This document shows, in pieces, positions 1 through 8,770 of a stretch of DNA of 64,000 bases. How positions within the stretch are numbered: the first letter of the stretch is position 1; the number at the start of each line of letters is the position of its first letter. The stretch lies in NCBI RefSeq assembly GCF_026965535.1, contig NZ_CP114039.1:9097461-9161460 (forward strand). The letters run 5' to 3'. A program made the translations under genes and the position numbers. The notes beneath the pieces are model-generated. The model was given only the letters and a program-made list of their open reading frames with translations. It made no database searches and was not told the DNA's origin. Origin of the DNA: Corallococcus sp. NCRR. Its GTDB lineage: Bacteria; Myxococcota; Myxococcia; Myxococcales; Myxococcaceae.

Positions 1-1
1 C

Positions 2-547
2 AGCGGCTCTCCCGGGAGCATGCCCGGGCCCAGCAAGCCTCCCAAGCCGGGCGAGCTCCTCGCGAAGCGCGCCCGCGACGAACCCGGCTACGACCGCCTG
101 CGCGCCCTCTCCCAGGCGGGCGAGCAGCTCCAGGACTTCGCCCACGGCGTCAGCACGATGAAGCTCACCGTCACGCTGGAGCTCCTCCAGGGCCCGGACG
201 GCCTCTTGCGCGAGGTGAAGCTCATCAGCCGCAGCGGCAACCGCGCCTACGACGACTACGTGCTCCAGTCCGTCCCGCCCGCGCTGGGGAAGGCCACCGC
301 GCCGCCCCCGGACGCCATGGGCGTGCACACGGACGGCATCCGCAGCGTGTGGGCCGTGGAGGGCCGCGTCGTCTATGTGCGCAAGGTCAGCGAGATGAAG
401 AAGGGCTCGGACAGCGTCTACCTCGCCGGGCTGGTCGCCGCGGGATTCCTCGCCGGCAACTTCGATGAGACCACCGGCGAGGTCTACGTCATCGACGTGC
501 GCAACCCGCACTTCGAATGCCGCTCGCGCCTGCTGCGCGTCTACTGA
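2..547 (+). CDS. TonB C-terminal-like domain protein (5' end outside window)
   Basis: The reading frame is open to the left edge of the window, so the gene probably starts upstream; the first in-frame ATG is at 20. The visible region around KLTVTLELLQGPDGLLREVKL followed by SGNRAYDDYVLQSV has the pattern of a TonB C-terminal fold: a strand with a variable substrate term, then a helix of residues whose products are summed. The protein ends with a strand-rich stretch FECRSRLLRVY. TonB-like domains in TPR or lipoprotein settings recur in this window (36.4, 44.5 and 48.3 kb). The stop lies one base from the convergent amidase stop. Function beyond the fold is unknown. Confidence 0.6.
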   Translation, partial: SGSPGSMPGPSKPPKPGELLAKRARDEPGYDRLRALSQAGEQLQDFAHGVSTMKLTVTLELLQGPDGLLREVKLISRSGNRAYDDYVLQSVPPALGKATAPPPDAMGVHTDGIRSVWAVEGRVVYVRKVSEMKKGSDSVYLAGLVAAGFLAGNFDETTGEVYVIDVRNPHFECRSRLLRVY

Positions 548-548
548 C

Positions 549-2048
549 TCAGGGCGTGAACGCCGGAGGCCACCGCACGCCTCCGCCCAGGGGCAGGAGC
601 GCCTCCGCCACGTCGAGCAGCGCCCCGTCCGTCCACCGCCGCCCCACCAGCTGCGCCCCCACCGGCAGGCCCGCCGCCGTGCGCCCCAGGGGGAACACCA
701 CCACGGGGCTCCCCGTCGCGTTGAACAGGCAGGTGAACCCGCCAAGGGCCTCCAGGTATCCGCGAGGCGCGCCGTCCACCTCCACCGGCGCCCCGAACGG
801 CGTGTGCGGCGGCGCGGCCGTCATCGCCACCGGCACGAGCCACGCGTCCCAGCCGGACAGGAAGTCCTCCAGCAGGCCGATGTGCACGTCCCGCCGGCTG
901 AGCGCCGCGCCGTAGCCCGCCATGTCCACGCACGTGCCCTGCACGATGCCCTTCGCCAGCAGGTCGCCTTCGAAGGGATCGAACTGCTGCTGGTAGCCCT
1001 CGCGCATGGACGGAGGCAGGGGCGCGCCCACCTCGCCGCCCTCCATCAGCCCCCACACCTCCACCAGGTCCGTGAAGTCCTGCCCCGGCGGCACGGCCTG
1101 CTCCACCACGACACCTTTCGCGCGAGCGGCGGCGATGAAGCGTTGGAACAACTCCCGCGTCTCGCGGTCGGCATGGAAGGGCCCCAGCGTGTCCGCCCAC
1201 GCCAGCCGCAAGCCCTCGAGGGCCCGGGGCTTCGCGGCCCCCACCGGCGCGACGGGCGGCACCTCCGGAGCGCGCGGATCCACGCCCTCGATGAGGGACA
1301 GGATGAGCCGCACGTCCGCCACCGAGCGCGCCATAGGGCCCGCGCACGCCATGTGACGCACGTGGCGCGGCCCGTCCGGTGGATCCGGGACGTGACCGAA
1401 GGTGGAGACGCGGTGCTCCGTGGGCTTGATGCCCACGATGCCGCAGTAGTGCGCCGGCTGCCGGATGGAGCCGCCGATGTCGCTGCCCACCTCGAACGGG
1501 GTGAGCCCCGCCGCCACCGCCGCCGCCGCGCCACCGCTGGAGCCGCCCGGCGTGCGCCCCAGGTCATGCGGGTTGTTCGTCCGGCCCCAGAGCGGCCCGT
1601 CCGTCTGGAAGTCCGCCGCGAACGGGGGCAGGTTCGTCTTGCCGAAGAGGATGGCCCCCGCCGCCTTGAGCCGGGCCACCACCGTCGCGTCCTGAGCGGG
1701 CACGTACTCGGCGAAGGCCGGGTGGGCGGACGTCGTGCGCAGGCCCCCGGTGCTGAACGCGTCCTTCACCGTGAAGGGCACGCCGTGCAGCGGCCCCCAG
1801 AGCTCGCCCCGGGCAAGCGCCGCGTCCGCCGCCTCTGCCCGCTTCCGGGCCCGAGCCTCGTCCCACGTCACCACGGCATTGAGCGCGGGGTTGTGCGCCC
1901 GGGCACGGGCGAGGAAGGCGTCCAGCACCTCCACCGCGCTGACGTGCCGCTCGCGCAGGGCGGCGGCCAGCTCCGTCGTCGTGAGGGTGATGAGCGCGCG
2001 AGCCCCCCCGGCGGCTCCGGACTCCTGAAGCGGGACCGATGACTTCAT
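549..2048 (-). CDS. Amidase signature (AS) family amidohydrolase
   Basis: This 499-residue protein has the normal length of the AS family (GatA, FAAH, aryl-acylamidases), which hydrolyse amide bonds with a Ser-cisSer-Lys triad. The triad is visible: Lys95 in PFTVKD, cis-Ser170 in GGSSGG and nucleophile Ser194 in GSDIGGSIRQPA. The spacings Lys to Ser (75) and Ser to Ser (24) match the spacings known for FAAH. The glycine-serine-rich signature runs from about 160 to 205. No signal peptide is seen, so it is probably cytoplasmic. The substrate cannot be told; GatA is unlikely because gatB and gatC are not nearby. It lies 68 bp downstream of the transpeptidase-like gene on the same strand. Confidence 0.9.
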   Translation of the reverse strand: MKSSVPLQESGAAGGARALITLTTTELAAALRERHVSAVEVLDAFLARARAHNPALNAVVTWDEARARKRAEAADAALARGELWGPLHGVPFTVKDAFSTGGLRTTSAHPAFAEYVPAQDATVVARLKAAGAILFGKTNLPPFAADFQTDGPLWGRTNNPHDLGRTPGGSSGGAAAAVAAGLTPFEVGSDIGGSIRQPAHYCGIVGIKPTEHRVSTFGHVPDPPDGPRHVRHMACAGPMARSVADVRLILSLIEGVDPRAPEVPPVAPVGAAKPRALEGLRLAWADTLGPFHADRETRELFQRFIAAARAKGVVVEQAVPPGQDFTDLVEVWGLMEGGEVGAPLPPSMREGYQQQFDPFEGDLLAKGIVQGTCVDMAGYGAALSRRDVHIGLLEDFLSGWDAWLVPVAMTAAPPHTPFGAPVEVDGAPRGYLEALGGFTCLFNATGSPVVVFPLGRTAAGLPVGAQLVGRRWTDGALLDVAEALLPLGGGVRWPPAFTP

Positions 2049-2116
2049 GTGCGAGCACTCCCCTGGAGCCAGCCCCGGCGGGGCGGACCTCCCATGCTCC
2101 CGGTTCTACCAGCTCC

Positions 2117-2854
2117 TCAGCGGGCCCGGACCTGGGGGGCCGGGGACACGACGTAGGCGGCCCCGGAGGCATCCACCTTCACCTTCGGTGGACGCCGGGA
2201 CTCCTCGAAGTAGCGGTAGCCCGGCTCCAGGCCGCGCCAGAAGGCCTTGCGCGCGTCGGTGACATTGGAGAGGGCCTCCAGCGCCGCGAGCCCCGCCGCG
2301 TCCAGCCGGCGTGGGAAGAGGTGCACCGGCACGTCGCGGCCCATGCTCGCGCGGGCCTCGGACACCATCACGTACAGCTCCTCGATGGGTCCGTCCTCGA
2401 TGGCCAGGCAGCCGATGCTCACGCAGTCGCCATGGATATAGATGTCGCCCCCGGGCTTCGCGGCGCCCTGCTTGCGGTCCAGGGCGTTCGGGTAGCTCAC
2501 CCGCAGGGACAGGTGGTACGCGCTCTTCGGGTTGAAGAGGTCCACCGTGTAGAAGCCCTCCGGGACCTGCAGGTCGCCCTGGGCCCGCTTGGGGCCCACG
2601 TCGCCGGAGGCCGCGCAGACGGGAAAGGTGCGCACCTTCACCAGCGGCTGGCCGGGCCTGCCCGCCCAGACCTCCAGCTCCCGCTCGACCTTGAAGGCCC
2701 GCAGGTAGAGCTCCTCCGGGGGCCAGGACAGCCCCGCCGCCTTGAACGTCTGGACAAGACCGGCCGTCTGGCGCTTGCGGGCCGCCGCGACCCGGTCTTC
2801 CGCGTGGGCGCACAGCGAGGTCAACAGGACACCGCAGGCGAGCAGGACCTTCAT
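2117..2854 (-). CDS. Exported L,D-transpeptidase-like (YkuD/YafK type) protein
   Basis: The protein has 245 residues from the ATG at 2854, which is preceded by a GAAGGAG ribosome site and begins a signal peptide (MKVLLACGVLLTSLCAHAE). The longer open frame to 3076 lacks such features and was not used. The catalytic motif HGDCVSIGCLAIED gives His141, Ser146 and Cys149, the L,D-transpeptidase arrangement HGxxxxxxxGC. The Cys would take the peptidoglycan donor stem peptide, so the likely role is periplasmic cross-linking or attachment to murein. The overall layout resembles the YafK/DpaA subgroup, some of which cleave rather than form links, so the direction of the reaction is open. Confidence 0.82.
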   Translation of the reverse strand: MKVLLACGVLLTSLCAHAEDRVAAARKRQTAGLVQTFKAAGLSWPPEELYLRAFKVERELEVWAGRPGQPLVKVRTFPVCAASGDVGPKRAQGDLQVPEGFYTVDLFNPKSAYHLSLRVSYPNALDRKQGAAKPGGDIYIHGDCVSIGCLAIEDGPIEELYVMVSEARASMGRDVPVHLFPRRLDAAGLAALEALSNVTDARKAFWRGLEPGYRYFEESRRPPKVKVDASGAAYVVSPAPQVRAR

Positions 2855-3150
2855 GGGCGGAATGCTCCTTCGCTGAAAACCGTTTGACGCCGGGCGGACG
2901 TCAATCCGGTCCCTGGGCAGGGGTGGGCGGCGAACAGGCGCATGGCACGGGGGCACCCCTGGCCCCCTGCTTCCCAAGCTGCTAGCAAGCGGTACGTGGG
3001 CTTTCTGGATGACGTTCAGCGTAGCGGCGATGGAAACCAGGGGCGGCCCGGTGTTCTCATCTCCAACGTGCATCATGGCGAGCAGGGGCCGCCGGTGTAC
3101 GCAGCGACGGATGCTCCCCGCCCCGTGCCGTTCCGGCCTTTTGCTTAAGA
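2855..3150. other. Divergent intergenic region
   Basis: This 296-bp gap separates two divergent genes, the transpeptidase-like gene on the minus strand and the RIO kinase on the plus strand. It must hold both promoters, but no confident -35/-10 pair could be picked out by eye. No coding sequence in it looks real. Confidence 0.5.
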
Positions 3151-5544
3151 ATGAATGACTCCCTCGAGACCCTCCTCGCCGACGGCATCATCGACGCCGT
3201 CATCGGCCAGCTGAAGACGGGGAAGGAGGCGGAGGTGTGGCTCGTCCAGCACGCCGGCCAGGTCGTCGCAGCGAAGCTGTACAAGGAGCGCCACGAGCGC
3301 AACTTCCGCAACAACTCCGGCTACAAGGAAGGCCGCGAGGTGCGCAGCTCGCGCACGCGCCGCGCCATGGAGAAGGGCAGCCGCTTCGGGCAGGCCGCCG
3401 CGGAAGAGGCGTGGAAGAACGCGGAAGCGGACTCGCTCTACAAGCTGCACGCACAGGGTGTGCGCGTGCCCACGCCGGTGATGTTCTACGAGGGCATCCT
3501 CCTCATGGAGCTGGTGCTGGACGCGGAAGGCCAGCCCGCGCCCCGGCTCGTGGAGGCCCCGCCCCAGACCCCCGAGGAGGCCGAGGCGCTCTACCTGGAC
3601 CTGCGGGCCCAGGTGATTCGCACCCTGTGCGCGGACCTCATTCACGGGGACCTGTCGCCCTACAACATCCTGATGAGTGGGAACGGCCCGACCGTCATCG
3701 ACTTTCCGCAGACGGTGGCGGCGGCGCGCAACAGCCAGGCGGAGTTCTACTTCCGCCGCGACCTGGACAACGTGCGGCAGTTCCTGGCGGGCTTTTCGGC
3801 CCGGCTGGCGGGCCGCTCGGGTGACACGGGCGAAATCTGGAACGCGTACGTGCGGCGCGAGCTGACGACGGACTTCGTGCCGTCGGGCACCTTCCGCGAA
3901 GCCCCGCGCGGTCAGCGAGGCGCGGGCCGCCAGGGCACCCGGCAGGAGCGGTTCCTCCAGCAGGAGGAGGCCCGGCGCAACGAGGTTCGTCCGGCTCCGG
4001 CGCCCGTGGTGGAGGTGGAGGAAGGGCTCAGCGCGGAGGAGGCGGAGCTGCGCGCGCTGGAGGCGCTGGTGCTGCGCCAGGGTGGCGGCGAGCGCGGGCG
4101 GCCCGTCGTCACGGCGAGCCCGAGGGATGGGCGCCGCCGCGGTGGTGGGTTTGGTGGCAAGCCGCCGCCGCGCACCGGCAGTGCGCCGAGGCCCGGGAAC
4201 GGGGGGCCCCAGCAGAACGCGGGAGCGCGTCCGCCGCAGGGTGGCGGCAACAACCGGCCCAACGGCAACAACAATGGGCGTCCGCAGCAGGGAGGTCCAC
4301 GCAACGGCGCTGCGGCGCAGGGCGCTCCGGTGGCGCAGGGTGATGCCCGCGCGAACGGGCGTCCCCAGCAGGGCGGTCCGCGCCGGGATGGACGTCCGCC
4401 GCGCCAGCCCAGCGGCGAGGCGCGCATGAACGGTCATCCGATGGGCGAGACCGCTCAGGCCCCGCAGCAGAACAGCCGGCCGCCACGCACCAACGGACAG
4501 GCCTACGGCGACGGTCAGTCGGCACAGCAGAACGGCCGGCCGCCGCGTACGAACGGCCAAGCCTATGGCGACGGTCAGTCGGCACAGCAGAACGGCCGGC
4601 CGCAGCGCACCAACGGGCAGGCTTACGGCGACGGTCAGCCTGCACAGCAGAACGGTCGGCCGCAGCGTACGAATGGACAGGGCTACAGCGACGGTCAGCC
4701 TGCACAGCAGAACGGCCGGCCGCAGCATACGAATGGACAGGCCTACGGCGACGGTCAGCCTGCACAGCAGAACGGCCGGCCGCAGCGTACGAATGGACAG
4801 GCCTACGGTGACGGTCAGCCTGCACAGCAGAACGGCCGGCCGCAGCGTACGAATGGACAGGCCTACGGTGACGGTCAGCCTGCACAGCAGAATGGCCGGC
4901 CGCCACGCATGAACGGGCAGTCCCGCGGCGGTGAGGCGGGCATGAACGGTCAGGCCTACGGCGAGAACGGTCAGTCGGCACAGCAGAACGGCCGGCCGCC
5001 GCGCATGAACGGTCAGCCGATGGGCGAGAACGGCCAGTCGGCGCAGCAGAACGACCGGCCGCCGCGCATGAACGGCCAGTCTCGTGGCGGTAAGTCGCGC
5101 CAGAACGGTCAGCCGTATGCAGGCGAGGCGGCCGTGAATGGCCAGCCGCACGGTGGCGAGTCCGGTGTGAACGGCCAGTCGCAGCAGCAGGACGGCAACG
5201 GCCGGCCGCCGCGCAACGAGTGGCGCGCGAATGGGCGTCCGCAGCAGAACGGCGGGCCTCGCCAGGACGGTCCGGGGGCGCAGGCGCGCATGAACAGCCG
5301 GCCTCCGCGCAACAACGGCTCCTTCCAGGACGGCGCCCCACAGCAGAACGGCGAGCCGCGCCAGAACGGCCCGGGCCCCCGCGAGGCACGCGGCAACCTG
5401 CCCAACAACGGTCCCCGGATGCCCCGTCAGGGCCCGGAGCGCGGCGCGGGACGTTCCTCCCGGGGTTCCTCCGCGCCCCAGGTGAGCTACGTGGGCCGTC
5501 CGCCCGCGGCCTCGTCCTCGAATCCCGAGACGGGCTCCTCCTAG
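3151..5544 (+). CDS. RIO-family atypical protein kinase with long Asn/Gln/Gly-rich repeat tail
   Basis: The 797-residue protein begins with a compact RIO kinase domain (about 1-240). The ATP loop is KTGKEAEVW (22-30), Lys42 in VAAKLYK is the phosphate-anchoring lysine, the catalytic loop is HGDLSPYN (165-172) with Asp167, and the metal-binding loop is IDFPQ with Asp184. In eukaryotes and archaea, RIO1 acts in small-subunit ribosome maturation; the bacterial role is less clear. A charged linker (250-330) follows, then about 450 residues of disordered Asn, Gln, Gly, Pro and Arg, including 20-residue repeats of the type QNGRPQRTNGQAYGDGQPA. Ordinary RIO proteins are about 230-280 residues, so the tail is the unusual part. 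ATG at 3151 is the only sensible start. Confidence 0.9.
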   Translation: MNDSLETLLADGIIDAVIGQLKTGKEAEVWLVQHAGQVVAAKLYKERHERNFRNNSGYKEGREVRSSRTRRAMEKGSRFGQAAAEEAWKNAEADSLYKLHAQGVRVPTPVMFYEGILLMELVLDAEGQPAPRLVEAPPQTPEEAEALYLDLRAQVIRTLCADLIHGDLSPYNILMSGNGPTVIDFPQTVAAARNSQAEFYFRRDLDNVRQFLAGFSARLAGRSGDTGEIWNAYVRRELTTDFVPSGTFREAPRGQRGAGRQGTRQERFLQQEEARRNEVRPAPAPVVEVEEGLSAEEAELRALEALVLRQGGGERGRPVVTASPRDGRRRGGGFGGKPPPRTGSAPRPGNGGPQQNAGARPPQGGGNNRPNGNNNGRPQQGGPRNGAAAQGAPVAQGDARANGRPQQGGPRRDGRPPRQPSGEARMNGHPMGETAQAPQQNSRPPRTNGQAYGDGQSAQQNGRPPRTNGQAYGDGQSAQQNGRPQRTNGQAYGDGQPAQQNGRPQRTNGQGYSDGQPAQQNGRPQHTNGQAYGDGQPAQQNGRPQRTNGQAYGDGQPAQQNGRPQRTNGQAYGDGQPAQQNGRPPRMNGQSRGGEAGMNGQAYGENGQSAQQNGRPPRMNGQPMGENGQSAQQNDRPPRMNGQSRGGKSRQNGQPYAGEAAVNGQPHGGESGVNGQSQQQDGNGRPPRNEWRANGRPQQNGGPRQDGPGAQARMNSRPPRNNGSFQDGAPQQNGEPRQNGPGPREARGNLPNNGPRMPRQGPERGAGRSSRGSSAPQVSYVGRPPAASSSNPETGSS
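4501..4920 (+). repeat. 60-bp coding minisatellite in the RIO kinase tail
   Basis: Seven consecutive 60-bp units (20 codons each) start at 4501, 4561, 4621, 4681, 4741, 4801 and 4861. Each begins with a close variant of GCCTACGGCGACGGTCAG. The units at 4741 and 4801 are nearly identical. Degenerate units flank the block (from about 4441 and out to about 5200). Because the unit is a multiple of three, copy-number change would keep the frame. Confidence 0.95.
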
Positions 5545-5598
5545 CCCTCGGTCAGGGGAGCGCCCTACCAGGCCTCCCCGCCAGCGGCACACCGCGCG

Positions 5599-5623
5599 AA
5601 CCTGTCCGACTGTCGGACAGGTT
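5599..5623 (+). terminator. Perfect 12-bp palindrome, probable terminator of the RIO kinase gene
   Basis: AACCTGTCCGAC and its exact reverse complement are separated by a single T (5611), and the second arm runs into TTTTG. It lies 55 bp past the kinase stop and 30 bp before the convergent AlkB-like stop. A 10-11 bp stem with a 3-5 nt loop followed by a short U run fits an intrinsic terminator for the plus strand. No U run exists on the minus strand side. A protein-binding site is an alternative. Confidence 0.6.
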
Positions 5624-5652
5624 TTGAGCCGCGCCGGCCGGAGGCGCCCGCC

Positions 5653-6543
5653 CTACTCCGTCTTCACCGGCGGCGCTTCGCGCGACAGCTCATCGCGGAA
5701 GAACCGGCTGCCCTTCGCGAGCGTCTCCATGTACGGGCGCACGTCCTCGCGGGCCTCCGGGCTCAGCTTCGCGAACGGCGTCACGTGCACGTCCGGCACG
5801 TAGCGGAACGTCAGGTTGATGCGCCGCGTGCGGAAGTCCGGCAGCTCCGGCGGCATCACGTGCCCCGCACGAGTGTCCACCCGCTGCACCCGGTGGAACG
5901 TCTGCTCCTTCCACTGCGCCCCACCAAAGAGCTGCAGCGCCCCGTCATCCAGCCACTGCTCCAGCACCACCGCGTCCCGCTCCCCGGGCCGCGTGGACGT
6001 GACGAACTGGATGAGCGCGCGCTCGCCCAGCGACAGCGACGCCACCGGGCCCGGCTCGAAGTCCTTGTGCTCGCCCACGCGCGCGGTGTCCACCCAGCGC
6101 CCGTCCTCCAACCGGCTGCCGTAGAAGTTCACCAGGCACGTGTTGAGGTGCCAGCCCTGCGGCATATCCGGGCCCCGGAACATCCGCCGCGCCAGCGCCT
6201 CCACCTTCTCAATCTGCCGCTGCAGCACCGCGGGGAACGGCTCCGCCTTCACGCAGCGGTTGTGCACGCCCTTCGGGGGCCGGTAGTAGTCCAGGCACGC
6301 GAACTGCCAGTTGCCCAGCCAGTACACCGGCCGGAGCAACCGCCGCTGCTGCTGGCCCTCCGGCGGTGGGAAGTGCTTCGAGTAGCGCTCCTCCCACAGC
6401 GGGTGCAGCGTCCCCAGCCACGCCAATATCTCCGCGCGGTCCGCCGAGTTCAGGAAGCTCGCGTTGTAGTGATGGCCCGGCGTGCGCTGCGCGGCCTTGC
6501 GCGCCAGCGGGGAACCCGGGCCCCTGCGGGGCGGCAAGGCCAT
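5653..6543 (-). CDS. AlkB-like Fe(II)/2-oxoglutarate dioxygenase
   Basis: The 296-residue protein carries the complete AlkB signature. The iron ligands are His159 and Asp161 (EHKDFE) plus His217 (TFHRVQ), and the exact RxNxTxR motif RINLTFR (241-247) binds 2-oxoglutarate. AlkB enzymes remove alkyl groups from bases in DNA or RNA by oxidative demethylation. The sequence LNTCLVNFYG (133-142) is the usual nucleotide-recognition-side strand. It is the third gene of a minus-strand cluster, 12 bp after deoD, so nucleic-acid or nucleoside metabolism may link the two. The exact substrate (DNA, RNA or protein) cannot be read from sequence. Confidence 0.85.
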   Translation of the reverse strand: MALPPRRGPGSPLARKAAQRTPGHHYNASFLNSADRAEILAWLGTLHPLWEERYSKHFPPPEGQQQRRLLRPVYWLGNWQFACLDYYRPPKGVHNRCVKAEPFPAVLQRQIEKVEALARRMFRGPDMPQGWHLNTCLVNFYGSRLEDGRWVDTARVGEHKDFEPGPVASLSLGERALIQFVTSTRPGERDAVVLEQWLDDGALQLFGGAQWKEQTFHRVQRVDTRAGHVMPPELPDFRTRRINLTFRYVPDVHVTPFAKLSPEAREDVRPYMETLAKGSRFFRDELSREAPPVKTE

Positions 6544-6555
6544 GCGCTCAGGTCC

Positions 6556-7269
6556 TCACGCCTCGGAGGCGGCCACGTCCAACGCCAGCTCGATCATCTC
6601 GTCGAACGTCGTCTGACGGTCCTCCGGGGACAGGTGCTCGCCGGTGCGGATGTGGTCCGACACGGTGAGCAGCGACAGCGCCCGCGCGCCGAACTCCGCA
6701 GCCACGCCGTACAGGCCGGCGATCTCCATCTCCACCGCCAGGATGCCCATCTTCTCCAGCGTCGCGTTGAGCGCTTCCTGCGGGTGGTAGAACAGGTCCG
6801 AGGTGAAAACGTTGCCCACGCGCACCGGCTTGTTGCGCTTCTCCGCCGCCTCCACCGCGCGCCGGGCCAGCGTGAAGTCCGCCACCGCCGGGAAGTCGTG
6901 GCCCATGACCCGCATGCGGTTCACGTTGGAGTCCGTGCCCGCGCCCATCGCCACGATGACATCGCGCAGCTTCACGTCCGTGCGCAGCGCGCCGCAGCTG
7001 CCCACGCGGATGAGCACCTTCGCGCCGTAGTTCCTCACCAGCTCCGTCGCGTAGATGGAGATGGAGGGCACGCCCATGCCGTGCCCCATCACGGACAGCC
7101 GCTTGCCCCGGAAGGTGCCGGTGAAGCCCAGCATGTTGCGCACCGCCGTGACGGAGCGCGCGTTCTCCAGGAAGCGCTCGGAGATGTAGCGCGCCCGGAG
7201 GGGGTCGCCCGGCATGAGGATCACTTCAGCGAAGTCACCGGGAGACGCGGAGATGTGCGGAGTTGCCAT
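6556..7269 (-). CDS. deoD: Purine-nucleoside phosphorylase, DeoD type
   Basis: The 237-residue length and sequence match trimeric/hexameric DeoD phosphorylase, which splits purine nucleosides with phosphate to free base and ribose-1-phosphate in the cytoplasm. Visible signatures are the start region [20 protein letters not shown], the nucleoside/phosphate-binding [33 protein letters not shown] and the base-binding loop with Asp in SDHIRTGE. It lies 15 bp after the MepA-like lipoprotein gene and 12 bp before the AlkB-like gene, all on the minus strand, so the three are probably co-transcribed. Confidence 0.96.
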   Translation of the reverse strand: MATPHISASPGDFAEVILMPGDPLRARYISERFLENARSVTAVRNMLGFTGTFRGKRLSVMGHGMGVPSISIYATELVRNYGAKVLIRVGSCGALRTDVKLRDVIVAMGAGTDSNVNRMRVMGHDFPAVADFTLARRAVEAAEKRNKPVRVGNVFTSDLFYHPQEALNATLEKMGILAVEMEIAGLYGVAAEFGARALSLLTVSDHIRTGEHLSPEDRQTTFDEMIELALDVAASEA

Positions 7270-7284
7270 GGAAGCAGAAGCCTT

Positions 7285-8685
7285 TCAGCGCCCGGTCGAC
7301 AGACCGGAGGGAACACCCGTGGGAACGGCCACCGGCGTCGGTGCCGGCGCGGCGGGAGTGCACGGGTTGGGCAGCTTGCCCGAAGCCGCGGGCGTCGTGT
7401 TCACCAAAGCGGGGGCCTCGGCCACGGGAGGCAGCCGGCGCGGCGGCAGCTGCACCGGCGGGGGGATGGGGCAGTGCGTGCACGGGCCCTTCAGCGGAAT
7501 CACCAGCCGCCGGCCAATGCTCAGGAACGTGTTGCGCATCCGGTTGGCCTTCTTGATGGCCACCACGCTGGAGTTGTGACGCAACGCAATGCCACCCAGC
7601 GTGTCCCCGTTGCGGACCTTGTACATCATCAGGTTCTGGTCCGGCTGGAGCGCCAGCAGCGGCGCCACCCGGCGGCCCAGCTCCTGCGCACGGCCGTTGA
7701 AGAAGCGCACGTGGAAGTGGTCGCGGTGCCGGCGCGCGTGCTTGATCAGCGAGTTGAAGCCCGCGTTGAACAGCGAGTCCAGCCACACCTTGTCCTCGCC
7801 AATGGACAGCGCGTAGTCGTACAGGACCTTCTGCACGCGCTTATCCACGAGGATCATCTGCACGTCGGTGTTCACCACCAGCGAGCGGACCAGCGCCCAG
7901 TTCATGGCCACGTCGATGTAGCGCTCGCGCTCGCGCTCGCGCACCGGCTCCGCGGTCGGGTAGTAGAAGCCGAAGTCCACGTCGCGGCCGTTCTGGTGGC
8001 TCTTGTGCGGGCGCAGGTAGCCGCCGTCCTTGGTGGACAGGCGGTTGACGCGCAGCGTGGGCACGTTCGGGTACTGCGCGCGCACGGCGCGGATGGCGGC
8101 GACCACGTAGTCCACCGTCTCCTGCGTGCCGTAGGCGATCTCCGGCGACACCACGATCCAATCCTTGTCATCCGGCACGCGCACGCTGTTGATCTGCCGG
8201 CCGCTCTCCACGAAGCCAATGGACATGGACCCCAGCGTGGCCGGGTCCTTCTTCCAAGCCTCGGTGAGCGCCTCGTCGGACAGGTCCGCGGTGTACAGCG
8301 GCCCCGAGGGCGCGGCGGGCGCGAGCGGCGCCTGCATCTCGCCCTCCTCGCTCACGCCTTCATCGTCGGTGGCCGCGGTGGCCTCGTCGTCCTCTTCCTC
8401 CGCGTCCACGGGGCAGGGGTTCTCCCGCACGGCGGCGTCGGTGACGACGGCGGCGACCTCCGCCGGGGAAGGCATCGCGACGGGGGCGCCGGACGCGCTC
8501 ACGGCGGGCGTGGCCTGGGACGAGGCCGGAGCCGGGGCCTGCGCGGGCGGCGTCGCGGCCGGCGTCTCCACGGGAGGCGTCGCGGTCTGGGCCTGGACCG
8601 GGGCTGGAGCCGGCGCCGGGACGGGGGTGACGACACGCGCGGCGCAGCCGGCGCAGAACAGGAGGATCAGGAGTGAGGAACGCAC
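7285..8685 (-). CDS. MepA-like murein endopeptidase lipoprotein with LysM domain
   Basis: The protein has 466 residues. It has a lipoprotein signal (lipid Cys14 in LLFCAGC), a Pro/Ala-rich linker to about 125, a penicillin-insensitive murein endopeptidase domain (130-345) and a LysM domain (355-398, YKVRNGDTLGGIALRH). The zinc ligands expected for MepA are present in PHKSHQNGRDVDFGF (His227, His230, Asp235, Asp237) and HRDHFHVR (His320-His325). It should cut peptide cross-links in peptidoglycan from a lipid-anchored position, with LysM holding glycan. The LysM fusion and long linker are additions to the usual MepA layout. A Pro-rich tail with CTHCPIPPP follows. Confidence 0.88.
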   Translation of the reverse strand: MRSSLLILLFCAGCAARVVTPVPAPAPAPVQAQTATPPVETPAATPPAQAPAPASSQATPAVSASGAPVAMPSPAEVAAVVTDAAVRENPCPVDAEEEDDEATAATDDEGVSEEGEMQAPLAPAAPSGPLYTADLSDEALTEAWKKDPATLGSMSIGFVESGRQINSVRVPDDKDWIVVSPEIAYGTQETVDYVVAAIRAVRAQYPNVPTLRVNRLSTKDGGYLRPHKSHQNGRDVDFGFYYPTAEPVRERERERYIDVAMNWALVRSLVVNTDVQMILVDKRVQKVLYDYALSIGEDKVWLDSLFNAGFNSLIKHARRHRDHFHVRFFNGRAQELGRRVAPLLALQPDQNLMMYKVRNGDTLGGIALRHNSSVVAIKKANRMRNTFLSIGRRLVIPLKGPCTHCPIPPPVQLPPRRLPPVAEAPALVNTTPAASGKLPNPCTPAAPAPTPVAVPTGVPSGLSTGR

Positions 8686-8770
8686 CGGGCCGCAGGATGG
8701 CCCGAGATGCCCGGGTCACCAAGCGCGGAGCGCGATTTTGACTGCGCGTACGCACCCCTGCCTGCCTGCT

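Noticed and set aside
3145-5592. 815-codon open frame antisense to the RIO kinase
   Set aside because: It is explained by high GC and the 60-bp repeat; it consists of repeated Leu-Thr-Val and Arg-Pro patterns with no domain, while the sense frame has all kinase motifs.
5785-8676. 963-codon open frame on the plus strand
   Set aside because: It runs antisense through three recognised genes (AlkB-like, deoD, MepA-like). Arg/His-rich composition is the mark of a shadow frame.
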